Made by a program: the position numbers and the translations under genes. Shown piece by piece: positions 54,048 through 62,996 of a DNA stretch of 64,000 nt. The stretch lies in assembly GCA_963738615.1 (NCBI GenBank), contig CAVTXI010000010.1, positions 1-64,000 of the forward strand, given 5' to 3'. How positions within the stretch are numbered: position 1 is the first letter of the stretch; each line of letters starts with the position of its first letter. The DNA comes from CAVTWY01 sp963738615. Lineage in GTDB: Bacteria; Pseudomonadota; Gammaproteobacteria; Burkholderiales; Burkholderiaceae_C. The notes under the pieces were generated by a model, which saw nothing but the letters and a program-made list of their open reading frames with translations, had not been told where the DNA came from and did not search any database.

Positions 54048-54829
54048 CGACGCTGCTGCAAGCCGAAGACCTGCGCGTTCGCCTCGGGCAACGCGACGTG
54101 CTGCACGGTGTGGACCTCGAGGTCGGCTCCGGTTGGACGGCACTGGTCGGCCCCAACGGGGGTGGCAAGTCAACGCTGCTTCGCGCGCTGGCCGGCCTGC
54201 AGCCGCTGGCCGGTGGCGGCGTGCGTCTGGTCGGTCAGGACGTGCACGTGATGCGGCCCGCACAGCGCGCACGCCACCTCGCTTGGCTGACGCAACAAGG
54301 CGAGGTCACCGGCGAGTTGACGGTGCGAGAGACGGTCGAGCTTGGCCGCATTGCGCACCTGGGCCTGATGGGATCGCCCGGCGCTGCGGATCACACCGCC
54401 GTCGAACATGCGATGTCACTCACCGAGTGCAACGGCTGGCGAGGCCGCCGACTGAACGAGTTGTCGGGCGGTGAACGCCAACGCGTGCTGCTGGCGCGCG
54501 TGCTGGCCACCGAAGCGCCACTACTGCTGCTGGACGAACCCACGACGCATCTGGATGCGCCGCACCAGGTGGCACTGGCACGACTGTTCCGCCGCCTGGC
54601 ACATGACACCGCGCAGCCGCGCTCGGTGCTCAGCGTGCTGCACGACCTGCCGATTGCGCTGCAAGCCGATCGCCTGCTGGTGTTGGATGACGGCCGCCTG
54701 CGCGCCGACGGCCCGCCGCACGACACCACGGTGCAAGCAGCGCTGGTGCACGTGTTCGATGGCGCCATCCGCATCGATACCGACAGCACCGGCCGACCCC
54801 GAGTCGCGCTGGCACTCGACGATGCCTGA
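54044..54829 (+). CDS. btuD: ABC transporter ATP-binding protein (BtuD-like)
   Basis: 261 residues: Walker A GPNGGGKST, Q-loop LTQQGEV, ABC signature LSGGERQRVLLARVL, Walker B LLLLDEPTTHLDAP and an H-loop in SVLHDLPIA. It powers the BtuCF importer. Start coupled to btuC. End of the riboswitch-controlled B12 uptake set (btuB, btuF, btuC, btuD). Confidence 0.9.
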   Translation: MTTLLQAEDLRVRLGQRDVLHGVDLEVGSGWTALVGPNGGGKSTLLRALAGLQPLAGGGVRLVGQDVHVMRPAQRARHLAWLTQQGEVTGELTVRETVELGRIAHLGLMGSPGAADHTAVEHAMSLTECNGWRGRRLNELSGGERQRVLLARVLATEAPLLLLDEPTTHLDAPHQVALARLFRRLAHDTAQPRSVLSVLHDLPIALQADRLLVLDDGRLRADGPPHDTTVQAALVHVFDGAIRIDTDSTGRPRVALALDDA

Positions 54830-54866
54830 GCGCGACGTCGGCGGTCCGCTCGTGCTGTGAATCAAT

Positions 54867-54943
54867 TGGTCGGGGTGGCGGGATTCGAACTCGCGACCCC
54901 TTGCACCCCATGCAAGTGCGCTACCAGGCTGCGCTACACCCCG
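54867..54943 (-). tRNA. tRNA-Pro (GGG anticodon)
   Basis: 77 bases with encoded CCA. Acceptor CGGGGTG/CACCCCG, anticodon stem CTTGC/GCAAG around loop ATGGGGT with anticodon GGG, T arm GCGAGTTCGAATCCCGC-type. It reads CCC/CCU proline codons. It follows the MerR-type gene at the end of the thrS-ihfA block, a common placement in Burkholderiales. Confidence 0.95.
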
Positions 54944-54970
54944 ACGAAGCACAGATTATAGGTGCGCGCG

Positions 54971-55492
54971 TCAGTTGACCAGCAAGCGGCGTATCGCGAG
55001 CAACTCGACACGCAACTGCTTGGGCGACATGGCCGCACCCTCACCCGCCCGTAATGCAACCACCGACGAGAGCCCGGTGTTGTCATCAAGAACGCCGCTG
55101 CGCATCGCATCGTCACGCGCCACATCGTCATCAGCTGCCTGAATCGCGGCCTGATCCGCAGCTTGACTCGCAAGCCGGTTGCGCGCACCGCTGATGGTGA
55201 AGCCCTCGTCATAGAGCAGCTCACGAATGCGGCGGATCAGCAGCACTTCATGGTGCTGGTAGTAGCGCCGGTTACCACGCCGCTTCATCGGTTTGAGCTG
55301 CGTGAACTCCTGCTCCCAGTAGCGCAGCACGTAAGGCTTCACCTGGCACAGGTCGGACACCTCACCGATCGTGAAGTAGCGCTTGGCGGGAATCGGTGGC
55401 AGCGGGGCCAGTGACGACTGCGGCTTCGAGCCGTTCGACCGCAGCGGTGATTGAGCAGACTTTTCCACGGCAGATTGGCAGCATGCCTGCAA
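54971..55492 (-). CDS. MerR family transcriptional regulator
   Basis: 173 residues: N-terminal MerR winged helix (KRYFTIGEVSDLCQVKPYVLRYWEQEFTQLKPMKRRGNRRYYQHHEVLLIRRIRELLYDEGFTISGARNRL) at about 37-107, then an acidic, low-complexity C-terminus without metal-binding cysteines. It sits 36 bp after ihfA, its usual neighbour in this order. Regulated genes are unknown. A GTG at 55468 is an alternative start. Confidence 0.87.
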   Translation of the reverse strand: MQACCQSAVEKSAQSPLRSNGSKPQSSLAPLPPIPAKRYFTIGEVSDLCQVKPYVLRYWEQEFTQLKPMKRRGNRRYYQHHEVLLIRRIRELLYDEGFTISGARNRLASQAADQAAIQAADDDVARDDAMRSGVLDDNTGLSSVVALRAGEGAAMSPKQLRVELLAIRRLLVN

Positions 55493-55528
55493 GCAAAATC
55501 AACAAGTTTGCGCAGGAAGCTGGGCACT

Positions 55529-55894
55529 CTACTCGAAGTCTTCTGAAGGGGGAAGGTCGCCCTGAACGATGGCCTTGAGCTTGTGACTGGCGTGAAACGT
55601 GACGACGTTGCGCGCCTCGATCGGAATGGATTCACCGGTGCGCGGGTTGCGACCCGGGCGCGGTGCCTTGCGGCGGATCGAGAAATTGCCGAAGCCCGAC
55701 AGCTTCACCTCTTCGCCGCGCAGCAGGCTGTCGACCAGCGTATCGAAGAAGGCCTCGACCATGTCCTTCGACTCACGCTTGTTCAGCCCCAGGCGTTCGA
55801 ACAGCAGCTCGGACAGTTCGGCCTTCGTGAGCGTGGGCGTCTCGAGCGAAGGGAGGATCACGCGTTCGGCTGGGATGCGCTCGCCGGTGGCCAT
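55529..55894 (-). CDS. ihfA: integration host factor subunit alpha
   Basis: 121 residues. HU/IHF fold with LTKAELSELLFERLGLNKRESKDMVEAFFDTL and the DNA-minor-groove arm VKLSGFGNFSIRRKAPRPGRNPRTGESIPIEARNVVTFHAS. IHF bends DNA and supports sigma-54 promoters, recombination and chromosome structure. About 20 residues longer at the N-terminus than E. coli IhfA (MATGERIPAERVILPSLETP); an internal start is possible. It follows pheT, as in most proteobacteria. Confidence 0.93.
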   Translation of the reverse strand: MATGERIPAERVILPSLETPTLTKAELSELLFERLGLNKRESKDMVEAFFDTLVDSLLRGEEVKLSGFGNFSIRRKAPRPGRNPRTGESIPIEARNVVTFHASHKLKAIVQGDLPPSEDFE

Positions 55895-55929
55895 TGTTTT
55901 GTCTCCGTGTCGTTCTAGCTGCGCGTCGT

Positions 55930-58356
55930 TCAGGCCCGTAGCCGCCCGCCTTCGGCATCGCCTACCTGCTCGACGATGCCTTGCACGATGCTGCTCACGC
56001 GCTCGTCGGTCAACGCTTGCGCATCGTCGCGCAACTCGAGCCGCAGCGCCACGCTGTGTTCACCGGCAGCGATACCTTCGACGGGGCGATCGGGGCGGTA
56101 CACGTCGAACAGCGTCACGTGCCTCAGCACATCACCGCCCGCGCGGCGCAGCGCCGTCATCAAGCGGTCATGCGTCACGTTATCGCGGATCACGAATGCC
56201 AGGTCGCGCCACACCGGCTGCTGGCGCCCGATACCCGTGGCACGAGGAACGGCACGCTCGACCAGCGCTTGCGCATCGATCTCCCACAGCAGCGGCGCAT
56301 GCGCCAACTCGTGTGCTTGACGCCACCGTGGGTGCAGTTCACCGACGAAGCCGACGGCTGCGCCGTCGAGCTCGATGCGCGCGCAGCGGCCCGGATGCAG
56401 CGCCGGATGCGTGGCGGCAACGAAGCTCGGCACACGCGGCGCGAACAGCGCCTCGACATCGCCTTTCACGTCGAAGAAGTCGACACCGCGATCCGCTTCG
56501 CCCCACTGCAGCGGAACGTTCTCTCCCCACGCAATGCCCGCTACGCGCAACGGCTGGTGAACGCCCGCGACGTTGGCGTCGCCGTCGACCACCGTCGCGT
56601 CGCGAAGGTACACGCGCCCCACCTCGAAGGCGCGCACGCGCGTGGCGCGGTGCGCCGCGTTTCGCTTCACCACTTCGAGCAGGTTCCCCATCAACGTGGT
56701 GCGCATCACCGACAACGGTGCGGCGATCGGGTTGAGCACACGGATCGGATCGATCACGCCCGACAGCTCGCGGTCGGTGGCTTCGTGCACGAAGCCGTAG
56801 CCGATCGTCTCTTGATATCCCAACGCGGCAATGCGACGGCGAAGCACATGCAGCGGGCGCTGGCCTTCGGGCTGCAAAGTGGGTTCGATCGCCGACACCG
56901 GCGGCGCGTCGGGCAGCAGCGCGAAGCCGCGCACGCGCGCCACTTCCTCGATCAGGTCTTCTTCGATCTCAACGTCGAATCGCCAAGGCGGCGGCACGAC
57001 GGTGATACAACCGTCGTCTTCGGTGAAATCGAAGTTCAGGCGCTTCATCACGTCGACGCACTGTGCCTGGTCGAGCGGCATGCCCAACACCTTCGACGCG
57101 CGCGCCACGCGCAGCGTGACGGGCTTGCGCACGGGCACCGACGGCTGCTGATCGTCGAGCGGGCCGGCGACGCCGCCGCAGATGTCGAGGACGAGCTGTG
57201 TGATGCGCTCGACGTGTTCGATCGTTGTCGACGGATCGACACCGCGCTCGAAACGATGCGCTGCGTCGGTCGAGAAACCGAAGCGCCGCGCGCGGCCCTG
57301 CACAGCAAGCGGATGCCAGAACGCAGCCTCGACGTAGATGTTCGTCGTCGCATCGCTGACCGCGGTGGCCTGCCCGCCCATGATGCCGGCCACCGACTCG
57401 ACCTCGCGCGCATCGGAGATGACACCGACCTTGCCGTCGAGCGTGACGGTCTGGCCGTTGAGCAGCTCGAGCGCTTCGCCTTCGCGTGCCCAGCGCACCA
57501 CGAGGTGATCGTGGATCTTGTCGAGGTCGAAGATGTGCGAAGGTCGCCCGAACTCGAACATCACATAGTTCGAGATATCGACCAGCGCATTGACGCTGCG
57601 CTGGCCGCAGCGCGCCAGTCGTTCGACGATCCACGCAGGTGTCTTCGCCGCAGGGTTCACGCCGCGCACGATGCGGCCGCTGAAGCGTCCGCAAAGGTCG
57701 CTGGCTTCGATCGACACGCGCAGCTTGGCGTCGTGGCCGACCTTCACCGCGGGGAACGACGGCACCTCGAGCGGCGCGCCGGTCAGTGCCGACAACTCGC
57801 GCGCGACGCCGTACACGCTCAACGCATGCCCCAGGTTCGGCGTGAGCTTCAGCTCGAAGACGTGATCGTCGAGCCGCAGGAACTCGCGCAGGTTCGCTCC
57901 CACCGGCGCTGCAGCATCCAGCTCGAGCAGCCCCGCGTGATCACTCGACAAGCCCAGCTCGCGCGCCGAGCACAACATGCCCGCGCTGTCGACGCCGCGC
58001 AGCTTGGCTGCCTTGATCTCGAAGGGCTTGCCGCCCTCTTCGCTCGGCGGCAGGCTTGCCCCCACCATGGCCAGCGGCACGCGAATCCCAACGCGAGCGT
58101 TTGGTGCGCCGCAGACGATCTGCAAGGTTCCGCTTGCCGTGTGTGTGCCGGCTGCGACGGTGCACACGCGCAGCTTGTCGGCGTTGGGGTGCGGCTTCGC
58201 GTCGATGATCTCGGCAACGACCACGCCTGCAAAAGGCGGCGCAGCGGCCTCGAGCGACTCGACCTCGAAGCCGCCCATCGTCAGCGCATCGGCCAGCTGT
58301 TGCGTCGTCAGCGGCGGGTCACAGAACTCGCGCAGCCAGCTTTCGGGGAATTTCAT
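55930..58356 (-). CDS. pheT: phenylalanyl-tRNA synthetase beta subunit
   Basis: 808 residues, full length. KFPESWLREFCDPPLTTQQLADALTMGGFEVES begins the protein. An EMAP-like tRNA-binding domain (VVVAEIIDAKPHPNADKLRVCTV), the B3/B4 editing region, B5 and a C-terminal ferredoxin-like anticodon domain (QPVWRDLAFVIRDNVTHDRLM, LFDVYRPDRP) follow. With PheS it charges tRNA-Phe. Starts 15 bp after pheS. Confidence 0.96.
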   Translation of the reverse strand: MKFPESWLREFCDPPLTTQQLADALTMGGFEVESLEAAAPPFAGVVVAEIIDAKPHPNADKLRVCTVAAGTHTASGTLQIVCGAPNARVGIRVPLAMVGASLPPSEEGGKPFEIKAAKLRGVDSAGMLCSARELGLSSDHAGLLELDAAAPVGANLREFLRLDDHVFELKLTPNLGHALSVYGVARELSALTGAPLEVPSFPAVKVGHDAKLRVSIEASDLCGRFSGRIVRGVNPAAKTPAWIVERLARCGQRSVNALVDISNYVMFEFGRPSHIFDLDKIHDHLVVRWAREGEALELLNGQTVTLDGKVGVISDAREVESVAGIMGGQATAVSDATTNIYVEAAFWHPLAVQGRARRFGFSTDAAHRFERGVDPSTTIEHVERITQLVLDICGGVAGPLDDQQPSVPVRKPVTLRVARASKVLGMPLDQAQCVDVMKRLNFDFTEDDGCITVVPPPWRFDVEIEEDLIEEVARVRGFALLPDAPPVSAIEPTLQPEGQRPLHVLRRRIAALGYQETIGYGFVHEATDRELSGVIDPIRVLNPIAAPLSVMRTTLMGNLLEVVKRNAAHRATRVRAFEVGRVYLRDATVVDGDANVAGVHQPLRVAGIAWGENVPLQWGEADRGVDFFDVKGDVEALFAPRVPSFVAATHPALHPGRCARIELDGAAVGFVGELHPRWRQAHELAHAPLLWEIDAQALVERAVPRATGIGRQQPVWRDLAFVIRDNVTHDRLMTALRRAGGDVLRHVTLFDVYRPDRPVEGIAAGEHSVALRLELRDDAQALTDERVSSIVQGIVEQVGDAEGGRLRA

Positions 58357-58371
58357 CGCGTGTCTTCCCGC

Positions 58372-59427
58372 TTACTGGAACTGCGCCAGGAAGCGCAGGT
58401 CGCCTTCGAAGAACGGACGCAGGTCGTTCTGCCCGTAACGCAACATCGCAAGCCGGTCCGGGCCCATGCCGAAGGCGAAGCCGATGAAGCGCTCGGGGTC
58501 GAGACCGAAATTGCGCACGACCTGCGGGTGCACCTGGCCCGAGCCGGCGACCTCGAGCCACCGGCCCTTCAGCGGCCCGTCGGCGAACGCGATGTCGATT
58601 TCAGCCGACGGTTCGGTGAACGGGAAGTAGCTGGGGCGAAAGCGGATCTGCAACTCGTCGCTTTCGAAGAACGCGCGGGCGAAGGCAAGGAACACCGCCT
58701 TCAAGTCCTTGAAGCTCACGTTCTCGCCGATCCACAGGCCTTCGCACTGGTGGAACATCGGCGAGTGGGTGGCGTCGCTGTCGACGCGGTACACGCGGCC
58801 CGGCGCGATCACGCGGATGTCGGGCATGTGCGCGCCCTGAGCCACGGCCGCCGCGTACTTGCGCGCATGCGTGCGCGCATGGCGCACCTGCATCGGCGAG
58901 GTGTGCGGGCGCAGGTTCAGCCAGCGACCCTCGGCGTCTTTCATGTCGACGTAGAAGGTATCCTGCATCGACCGTGCGGGGTGGTTCTCGGGGTTGTTCA
59001 GCGCCGTGAAGCTCATCCAGTCGGTTTCGATCTCGGGGCCGTCGGCGACGTCGAAGCCCATCGAGCCGAAGATCGCCTCGATGCGTTCGATCGTCTTCGA
59101 GACCGGGTGAAGGCCGCCATCGCCGCGTCGGCGGCCGGGCAACGTCACGTCGAGGGCCTGGGCTTGCAGTTGGCGTTCGAGTTCGGCGTCAGCCAGCGCC
59201 TGGCGGCGCGCCGCGAGCGCGGCTTCGATCTCGACCTTCGCGGCATTGATGCGCGCGCCCTGCGCCTTCTTCTCGTCGGGCGATCGTGCGGCCAGACCCT
59301 TCATCAGATCGGTGATGCTGCCCTGTTTGCCAAGGAACCGCGCCTTGGCGTTCTCGAGCTCGACCGGATTGGGCGCAGCAGAAAAAGCCGCGCGGGCGGC
59401 TTCGACGAGGGCTTCTGGGCTGTTCAT
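58372..59427 (-). CDS. pheS: phenylalanyl-tRNA synthetase alpha subunit
   Basis: 351 residues with class II motifs: TVSK-like KTIERIEAIFGSMGFDVADGPEIETDW, FTALNNPENHPARSMQDTFYVD (motif 2 region), and ERFIGFAFGMGPDRLAMLRYGQNDLR (motif 3). The N-terminal coiled coil (residues 1-90) binds tRNA. It lies 140 bp after rplT. That gap contains a perfect 14-base palindrome GGTGACCGGTCACC (59495-59508) but no Phe-rich leader peptide of the E. coli pheM type. Confidence 0.96.
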   Translation of the reverse strand: MNSPEALVEAARAAFSAAPNPVELENAKARFLGKQGSITDLMKGLAARSPDEKKAQGARINAAKVEIEAALAARRQALADAELERQLQAQALDVTLPGRRRGDGGLHPVSKTIERIEAIFGSMGFDVADGPEIETDWMSFTALNNPENHPARSMQDTFYVDMKDAEGRWLNLRPHTSPMQVRHARTHARKYAAAVAQGAHMPDIRVIAPGRVYRVDSDATHSPMFHQCEGLWIGENVSFKDLKAVFLAFARAFFESDELQIRFRPSYFPFTEPSAEIDIAFADGPLKGRWLEVAGSGQVHPQVVRNFGLDPERFIGFAFGMGPDRLAMLRYGQNDLRPFFEGDLRFLAQFQ

Positions 59428-59567
59428 CTTCGAGAGCGATGCAAGCAGAGATCACCGACGCGATGGGTCGGCGGTCTCGTCGGAAAGGTTGCGTGGTGAC
59501 CGGTCACCGCGCCAATGTGGCCCCCGGCGGCCGCCGCCAAGCGACGACGCGCCGGGTTCCGTGCGCC

Positions 59568-59924
59568 TCAGGCCAACGCGGCCTTGGCCTTCTCGAGAAC
59601 GCTTGTAAAGGCCGCCGGGTCGTTGACCGCCATGTCGGCCAGCACTTTTCGATCGAGTTCGATATTCGCCTTCTTCAAGCCGGCGATGAAGCGGCTGTAG
59701 CTCACGCCGGCGCTGCGCGTCGCAGCGTTGATGCGCGCGATCCACAGGCGGCGGAATTCGCGCTTCTTGTTGCGGCGATCACGATAGGCGTACTGCCCCG
59801 CTTTCATCACCGCTTCTTTGGCGATGCGGAAGACGTTCTTGCGGCGGCCGCGGAAGCCCTTGGCGAGGGCGAGGACCTTCTTGTGGCGGGCGCGGGCGGT
59901 AACGCCGCGTTTAACTCTGGACAT
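59568..59924 (-). CDS. rplT: 50S ribosomal protein L20
   Basis: 118 residues, exact family length: MSRVKRGVTARARHKKVLALAKGFRGRRKNVFRIAKEAVMKAGQYAYRDRRNKKREFRRLWIARINAA. An early 23S rRNA assembly protein that in E. coli also represses its own operon. Follows rpmI by 50 bp. Confidence 0.98.
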   Translation of the reverse strand: MSRVKRGVTARARHKKVLALAKGFRGRRKNVFRIAKEAVMKAGQYAYRDRRNKKREFRRLWIARINAATRSAGVSYSRFIAGLKKANIELDRKVLADMAVNDPAAFTSVLEKAKAALA

Positions 59925-59974
59925 GCTTCAACTCCAAAAAGAACAGAAACGAACCGGGCGCTTCGCGCCGACGG

Positions 59975-60178
59975 TCACAGGCCGGAAAAGGGCAGCATCG
60001 CAGCGACGTGGCCCATGTTCGTCTCGTGCACGTTGACGGCGCCGCGCAGGTGGCGCTTGTTCTTCGTGGTCTTCTTGGTCAGGATGTGGCGCTTGTAGGC
60101 TTGACCGCGTTTGACGGTGCCGCCCGGGCGCACGCGGAAGCGCTTCTTGGCTCCGCTCTTGGTCTTCATCTTCGGCAT
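59975..60178 (-). CDS. rpmI: 50S ribosomal protein L35
   Basis: 67 residues: PKMKTKSGAKKRFRVRPGGTVKRGQAYKRHILTKKTTKNKRHLRG is the full L35 signature. Start ATG 60178 has GGAAGAG upstream. Between infC and rplT, as expected. Confidence 0.97.
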   Translation of the reverse strand: MPKMKTKSGAKKRFRVRPGGTVKRGQAYKRHILTKKTTKNKRHLRGAVNVHETNMGHVAAMLPFSGL

Positions 60179-60330
60179 GGCTCTTCCTTCGTGTTGGACC
60201 TTGTCCGGCGGTCGTCTGGTCGACGACGCTTGTGTGGCCGGGTTCGGCTTGTGATCACAAGGCCGGCCTGCCAAGGCTGACCTTGCGTGTTGCGCGGCCT
60301 GAACCGCGCTACTTCTAACGCTTGTGCGTT

Positions 60331-60882
60331 CTAACTCTTGCGCTTGGGTGCCAGGATCATGATCATCTGTCGCCCTTCGAGTCTGGGCATCTGCTCGACC
60401 ATCGCCACATCGGCCAGTTCGTCGCGAATACGCTCGAGGAAGCGCATGCCGATGTCCTGGTGAGTAATCTCGCGACCGCGGAAGCGCATCCGGACCTTGC
60501 CCTTGTCGCCGTCCTCGGAGATGAAGCGGCGCAGGTTGCGCATCTTGATCACGTAGTCACCCTCGTCGGTGCCGGGGCGGAAGACGACTTCCTTGACATC
60601 GATGACCTTCTGCTTGGACTTGGCGTCAGCGGCCTTCTTCTGCTCGATGTACTTGAACTTGCCATAGTCCATCAAGCGGCATACCGGCGGGTCCGCGGTG
60701 GCTGCGATCTCCACCAGGTCCACGTCGGCCTCACCAGCCATTCGCAGAGCGTCCTGGATGTTGACAACGCCCAGGGGCTCGTTGTTGATGCCGTTGAGGC
60801 GCACTTCAGGCGCCATGATCTCCCGGTTCAACCGATGCTTGCGGACGTCGTTGGGAGTTCGACGATCGAAAAATGTAGCGAT
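60331..60882 (-). CDS. infC: translation initiation factor IF-3, non-canonical ATC start
   Basis: About 183 residues: N-domain RLNREIMAPEVRLNGINNEPLGVVNIQDALRMAGEADVDLVEIAATADPPVCRLMDYGKFKYIEQKK, C-domain VKEVVFRPGTDEGDYVIKMRNLRRFISEDGDKGKVRMRFRGREITH. The conserved N-terminus (IATFFDRRTPNDVRKHRLNREI) begins upstream of any ATG/GTG, at an ATC codon (60880-60882) behind AGAGGTC. IF-3 genes characteristically use AUU or similar rare starts so that IF-3 limits its own synthesis. TTG at 60831 is the first standard-table alternative but would cut off conserved residues. Confidence 0.93.
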   Translation of the reverse strand: MATFFDRRTPNDVRKHRLNREIMAPEVRLNGINNEPLGVVNIQDALRMAGEADVDLVEIAATADPPVCRLMDYGKFKYIEQKKAADAKSKQKVIDVKEVVFRPGTDEGDYVIKMRNLRRFISEDGDKGKVRMRFRGREITHQDIGMRFLERIRDELADVAMVEQMPRLEGRQMIMILAPKRKS

Positions 60883-60999
60883 GGTTCAGACCTCTCGACT
60901 CGGGCGCAAGGCAGCGCGACCGAACGGTTGATTCGAGGTGCGGCCCCAAAAGGCGAAGCCCGATGCAGTCGTACTCACCGCATCGAGCTGTCGAACGAT

Positions 61000-62919
61000 C
61001 TAGGCCTTGGTAGCGATGTCGTCGGCGATCTTGCGGCTGAAGTCGTCGAGAGCCATCACCCCAAGGTCACGATTGCCTCGGGCCCGCACCGCCACGGCCC
61101 CGCCTGCCTTTTCCTTGTCACCTACGACCAGGATGTACGGGACCTTCTGCATGGAATGCTCACGGATTTTATACGTGATCTTGTCGTGCCGCACGTCCGC
61201 ACAGGCCCTAACTCCTTGTTTTTGCAGCGATTTGACGACCTGGGTGGCGTAGTCGGCCTGGCTGTCGGTGATGCTGCACACCACCACCTGCTGCGGCGCC
61301 AGCCAGGCTGGCAGGGCCCCGGCGTGGTGCTCGATCAGCACGCCGATGAATCGCTCCATGCTGCCGATGATCGCCCGGTGCAACATCACCGGGTGGCGAC
61401 GCGCCGAGTCTTCGCCCACGTACTCGCCGCCCAGGCGCTCGGCGGTGTTGAAGTCGACCTGCATCGTGCCGCACTGCCACTGGCGGCCCAGCGCGTCCTT
61501 CAGCGTGTACTCGATCTTCGGGCCGTAGAACGCGCCGTCACCGGGTGAGACGATGAACTCGCAGCCCGATCGGCGCATGCTCTCCATCACCGCGTGCTCG
61601 GCCTTGTCCCAGAGGTCATCGGACCCGACGCGGTTTTCAGGCCGCGTGGCGACTTTGTAGATGATGTCGGTGAAGCCGAAGTCGGCATAGACCTTCTGCA
61701 GCAACGCCGTAAACGCCACGCACTCGTCGAGGATCTGGTCTTCGGTACAGAAGACGTGGCCGTCGTCCTGCGTGAAGCCGCGCACGCGCATGATCCCGTG
61801 CAGCGCACCCGAAGGCTCGTTGCGGTGGCACTGGCCGAACTCGCCGTAGCGCAGCGGCAGGTCGCGGTAGCTCTTGATGCCCTGCTTGAAGATCAGGACG
61901 TGGCCCGGGCAGTTCATCGGCTTCAACGCGTAGTCGCGTTTTTCGCTCTCGGTGACGAACATGTTGTCGCGGTAGTTCTGCCAGTGACCCGTCTTCTCCC
62001 ACAGCCCCTTGTCGAGGATCTGCGGTCCCTTGACCTCCTGGTAGCCGTTGTCTTGGTAGACACGGCGCATGTATTGCTCGACCTGCTGCCACACCGTCCA
62101 GCCCTTGGGGTGCCAGAACACCGTGCCGGGCGAGTGTTCGTCGAGGTGGAATAGGTCCAGCTCGCGCCCGAGCTTGCGGTGGTCACGTTTCTCGGCCTCT
62201 TCCAGCCGCGTCAGATACGCCTGAAGTTCGTCCTTCGTCGCCCAGGCCGTGCCGTAGATGCGCTGGAGCATCTCGTTGCGATGGTCGCCGCGCCAATACG
62301 CGCCGGCCAGCTTCATCAACTTGAAGTGCTTCAGCTTGCCCGTCGACGGCACATGCGGGCCGCGGCACAGGTCTTCGAATGCGCCTTCGCGATACAGCGA
62401 CACGTCTTCACCAACCGGGATGCTCGAGATGATCTCGGCCTTGTAGTGCTCACCCATGCCCTTGAAATACGCCACGGCCTCGTCGCGCGGCAGCACGCGG
62501 CGCACCACGGGTTCGTCTTTCGCGGCCAACTCGCCCATGCGCTTTTCGATCGCGACCAAGTCATCGGGTGTGAACGGGCGCTTGTACGAGAAGTCGTAGA
62601 AGAAGCCGTCGTCGATCACCGGGCCGATCGTGACCTGCGCGTCGGGGAAAAGCTCTTTGACCGCATACGCCAGCAGGTGCGCCGTCGAATGGCGGATCAA
62701 CCCGAGCCCGTCGGCGTCCTTGTCGGTCACGATCGCCAGGCTCACATCGTTGTCGATGACAAAGCCCGTGTCGACGACCAACGCGGCCGCGCCTTCACCC
62801 ACACGTCCACCAAGCGCGGCCTTGGCCAGCCCCGGGCCGATCGACTTTGCGACCTCGGCCACCGTCACCGGGCCGGGGAACTCACGCTTGGAACCGTCGG
62901 GCAATCGAATCGAAATCAT
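61000..62919 (-). CDS. thrS: threonyl-tRNA synthetase
   Basis: 639 residues: TGS and editing domains (MISIRLPDGSKREFPGPVTVAEVAKSIG, then HSTAHLLAYAVKELFP with the HxxxH editing motif), class II core (MNCPGHVLIFKQGIKSYRDLPLRYGEFGQCHRNEPSGALHGIMRVRGFTQDDGHVFCTEDQI) and an anticodon domain (VVVCSITDSQADYATQVVKSLQ). ATG at 62919 follows a strong GGAGG. First gene of the translation block; a Thr-rich leader peptide and an intrinsic terminator lie directly upstream. Confidence 0.97.
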   Translation of the reverse strand: MISIRLPDGSKREFPGPVTVAEVAKSIGPGLAKAALGGRVGEGAAALVVDTGFVIDNDVSLAIVTDKDADGLGLIRHSTAHLLAYAVKELFPDAQVTIGPVIDDGFFYDFSYKRPFTPDDLVAIEKRMGELAAKDEPVVRRVLPRDEAVAYFKGMGEHYKAEIISSIPVGEDVSLYREGAFEDLCRGPHVPSTGKLKHFKLMKLAGAYWRGDHRNEMLQRIYGTAWATKDELQAYLTRLEEAEKRDHRKLGRELDLFHLDEHSPGTVFWHPKGWTVWQQVEQYMRRVYQDNGYQEVKGPQILDKGLWEKTGHWQNYRDNMFVTESEKRDYALKPMNCPGHVLIFKQGIKSYRDLPLRYGEFGQCHRNEPSGALHGIMRVRGFTQDDGHVFCTEDQILDECVAFTALLQKVYADFGFTDIIYKVATRPENRVGSDDLWDKAEHAVMESMRRSGCEFIVSPGDGAFYGPKIEYTLKDALGRQWQCGTMQVDFNTAERLGGEYVGEDSARRHPVMLHRAIIGSMERFIGVLIEHHAGALPAWLAPQQVVVCSITDSQADYATQVVKSLQKQGVRACADVRHDKITYKIREHSMQKVPYILVVGDKEKAGGAVAVRARGNRDLGVMALDDFSRKIADDIATKA

Positions 62920-62933
62920 TTCTACAACCTCCT

Positions 62934-62963
62934 GAAAAGCAAAAAAGCGCGGAGGCCGCGCTT
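62934..62963 (-). terminator. intrinsic terminator (attenuator) in the thrS leader
   Basis: On the minus strand AAGCGCGG and CCGCGCTT (62963-62956 with 62952-62945, loop CCT) form a perfect 8-bp stem followed by TTTTTTGCTTTT. It sits about 20 bases before the thrS ribosome site, so it can only act as an attenuator. The upstream segment GGCCGCGC (62994-62987) is fully complementary to GCGCGGCC in the 5' arm and loop (62961-62954) and would prevent the terminator when free. Confidence 0.88.
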
Positions 62964-62996
62964 GATGGTCATGCCGATGTCGGCACGCGCGGCCGA

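Noticed and set aside
55981..59499. A 1172-codon plus-strand open frame across pheT and pheS
   Set aside because: It is the antisense of two full-length conserved genes; its sequence is Arg/His/Val-rich low complexity typical of high-GC shadow frames.
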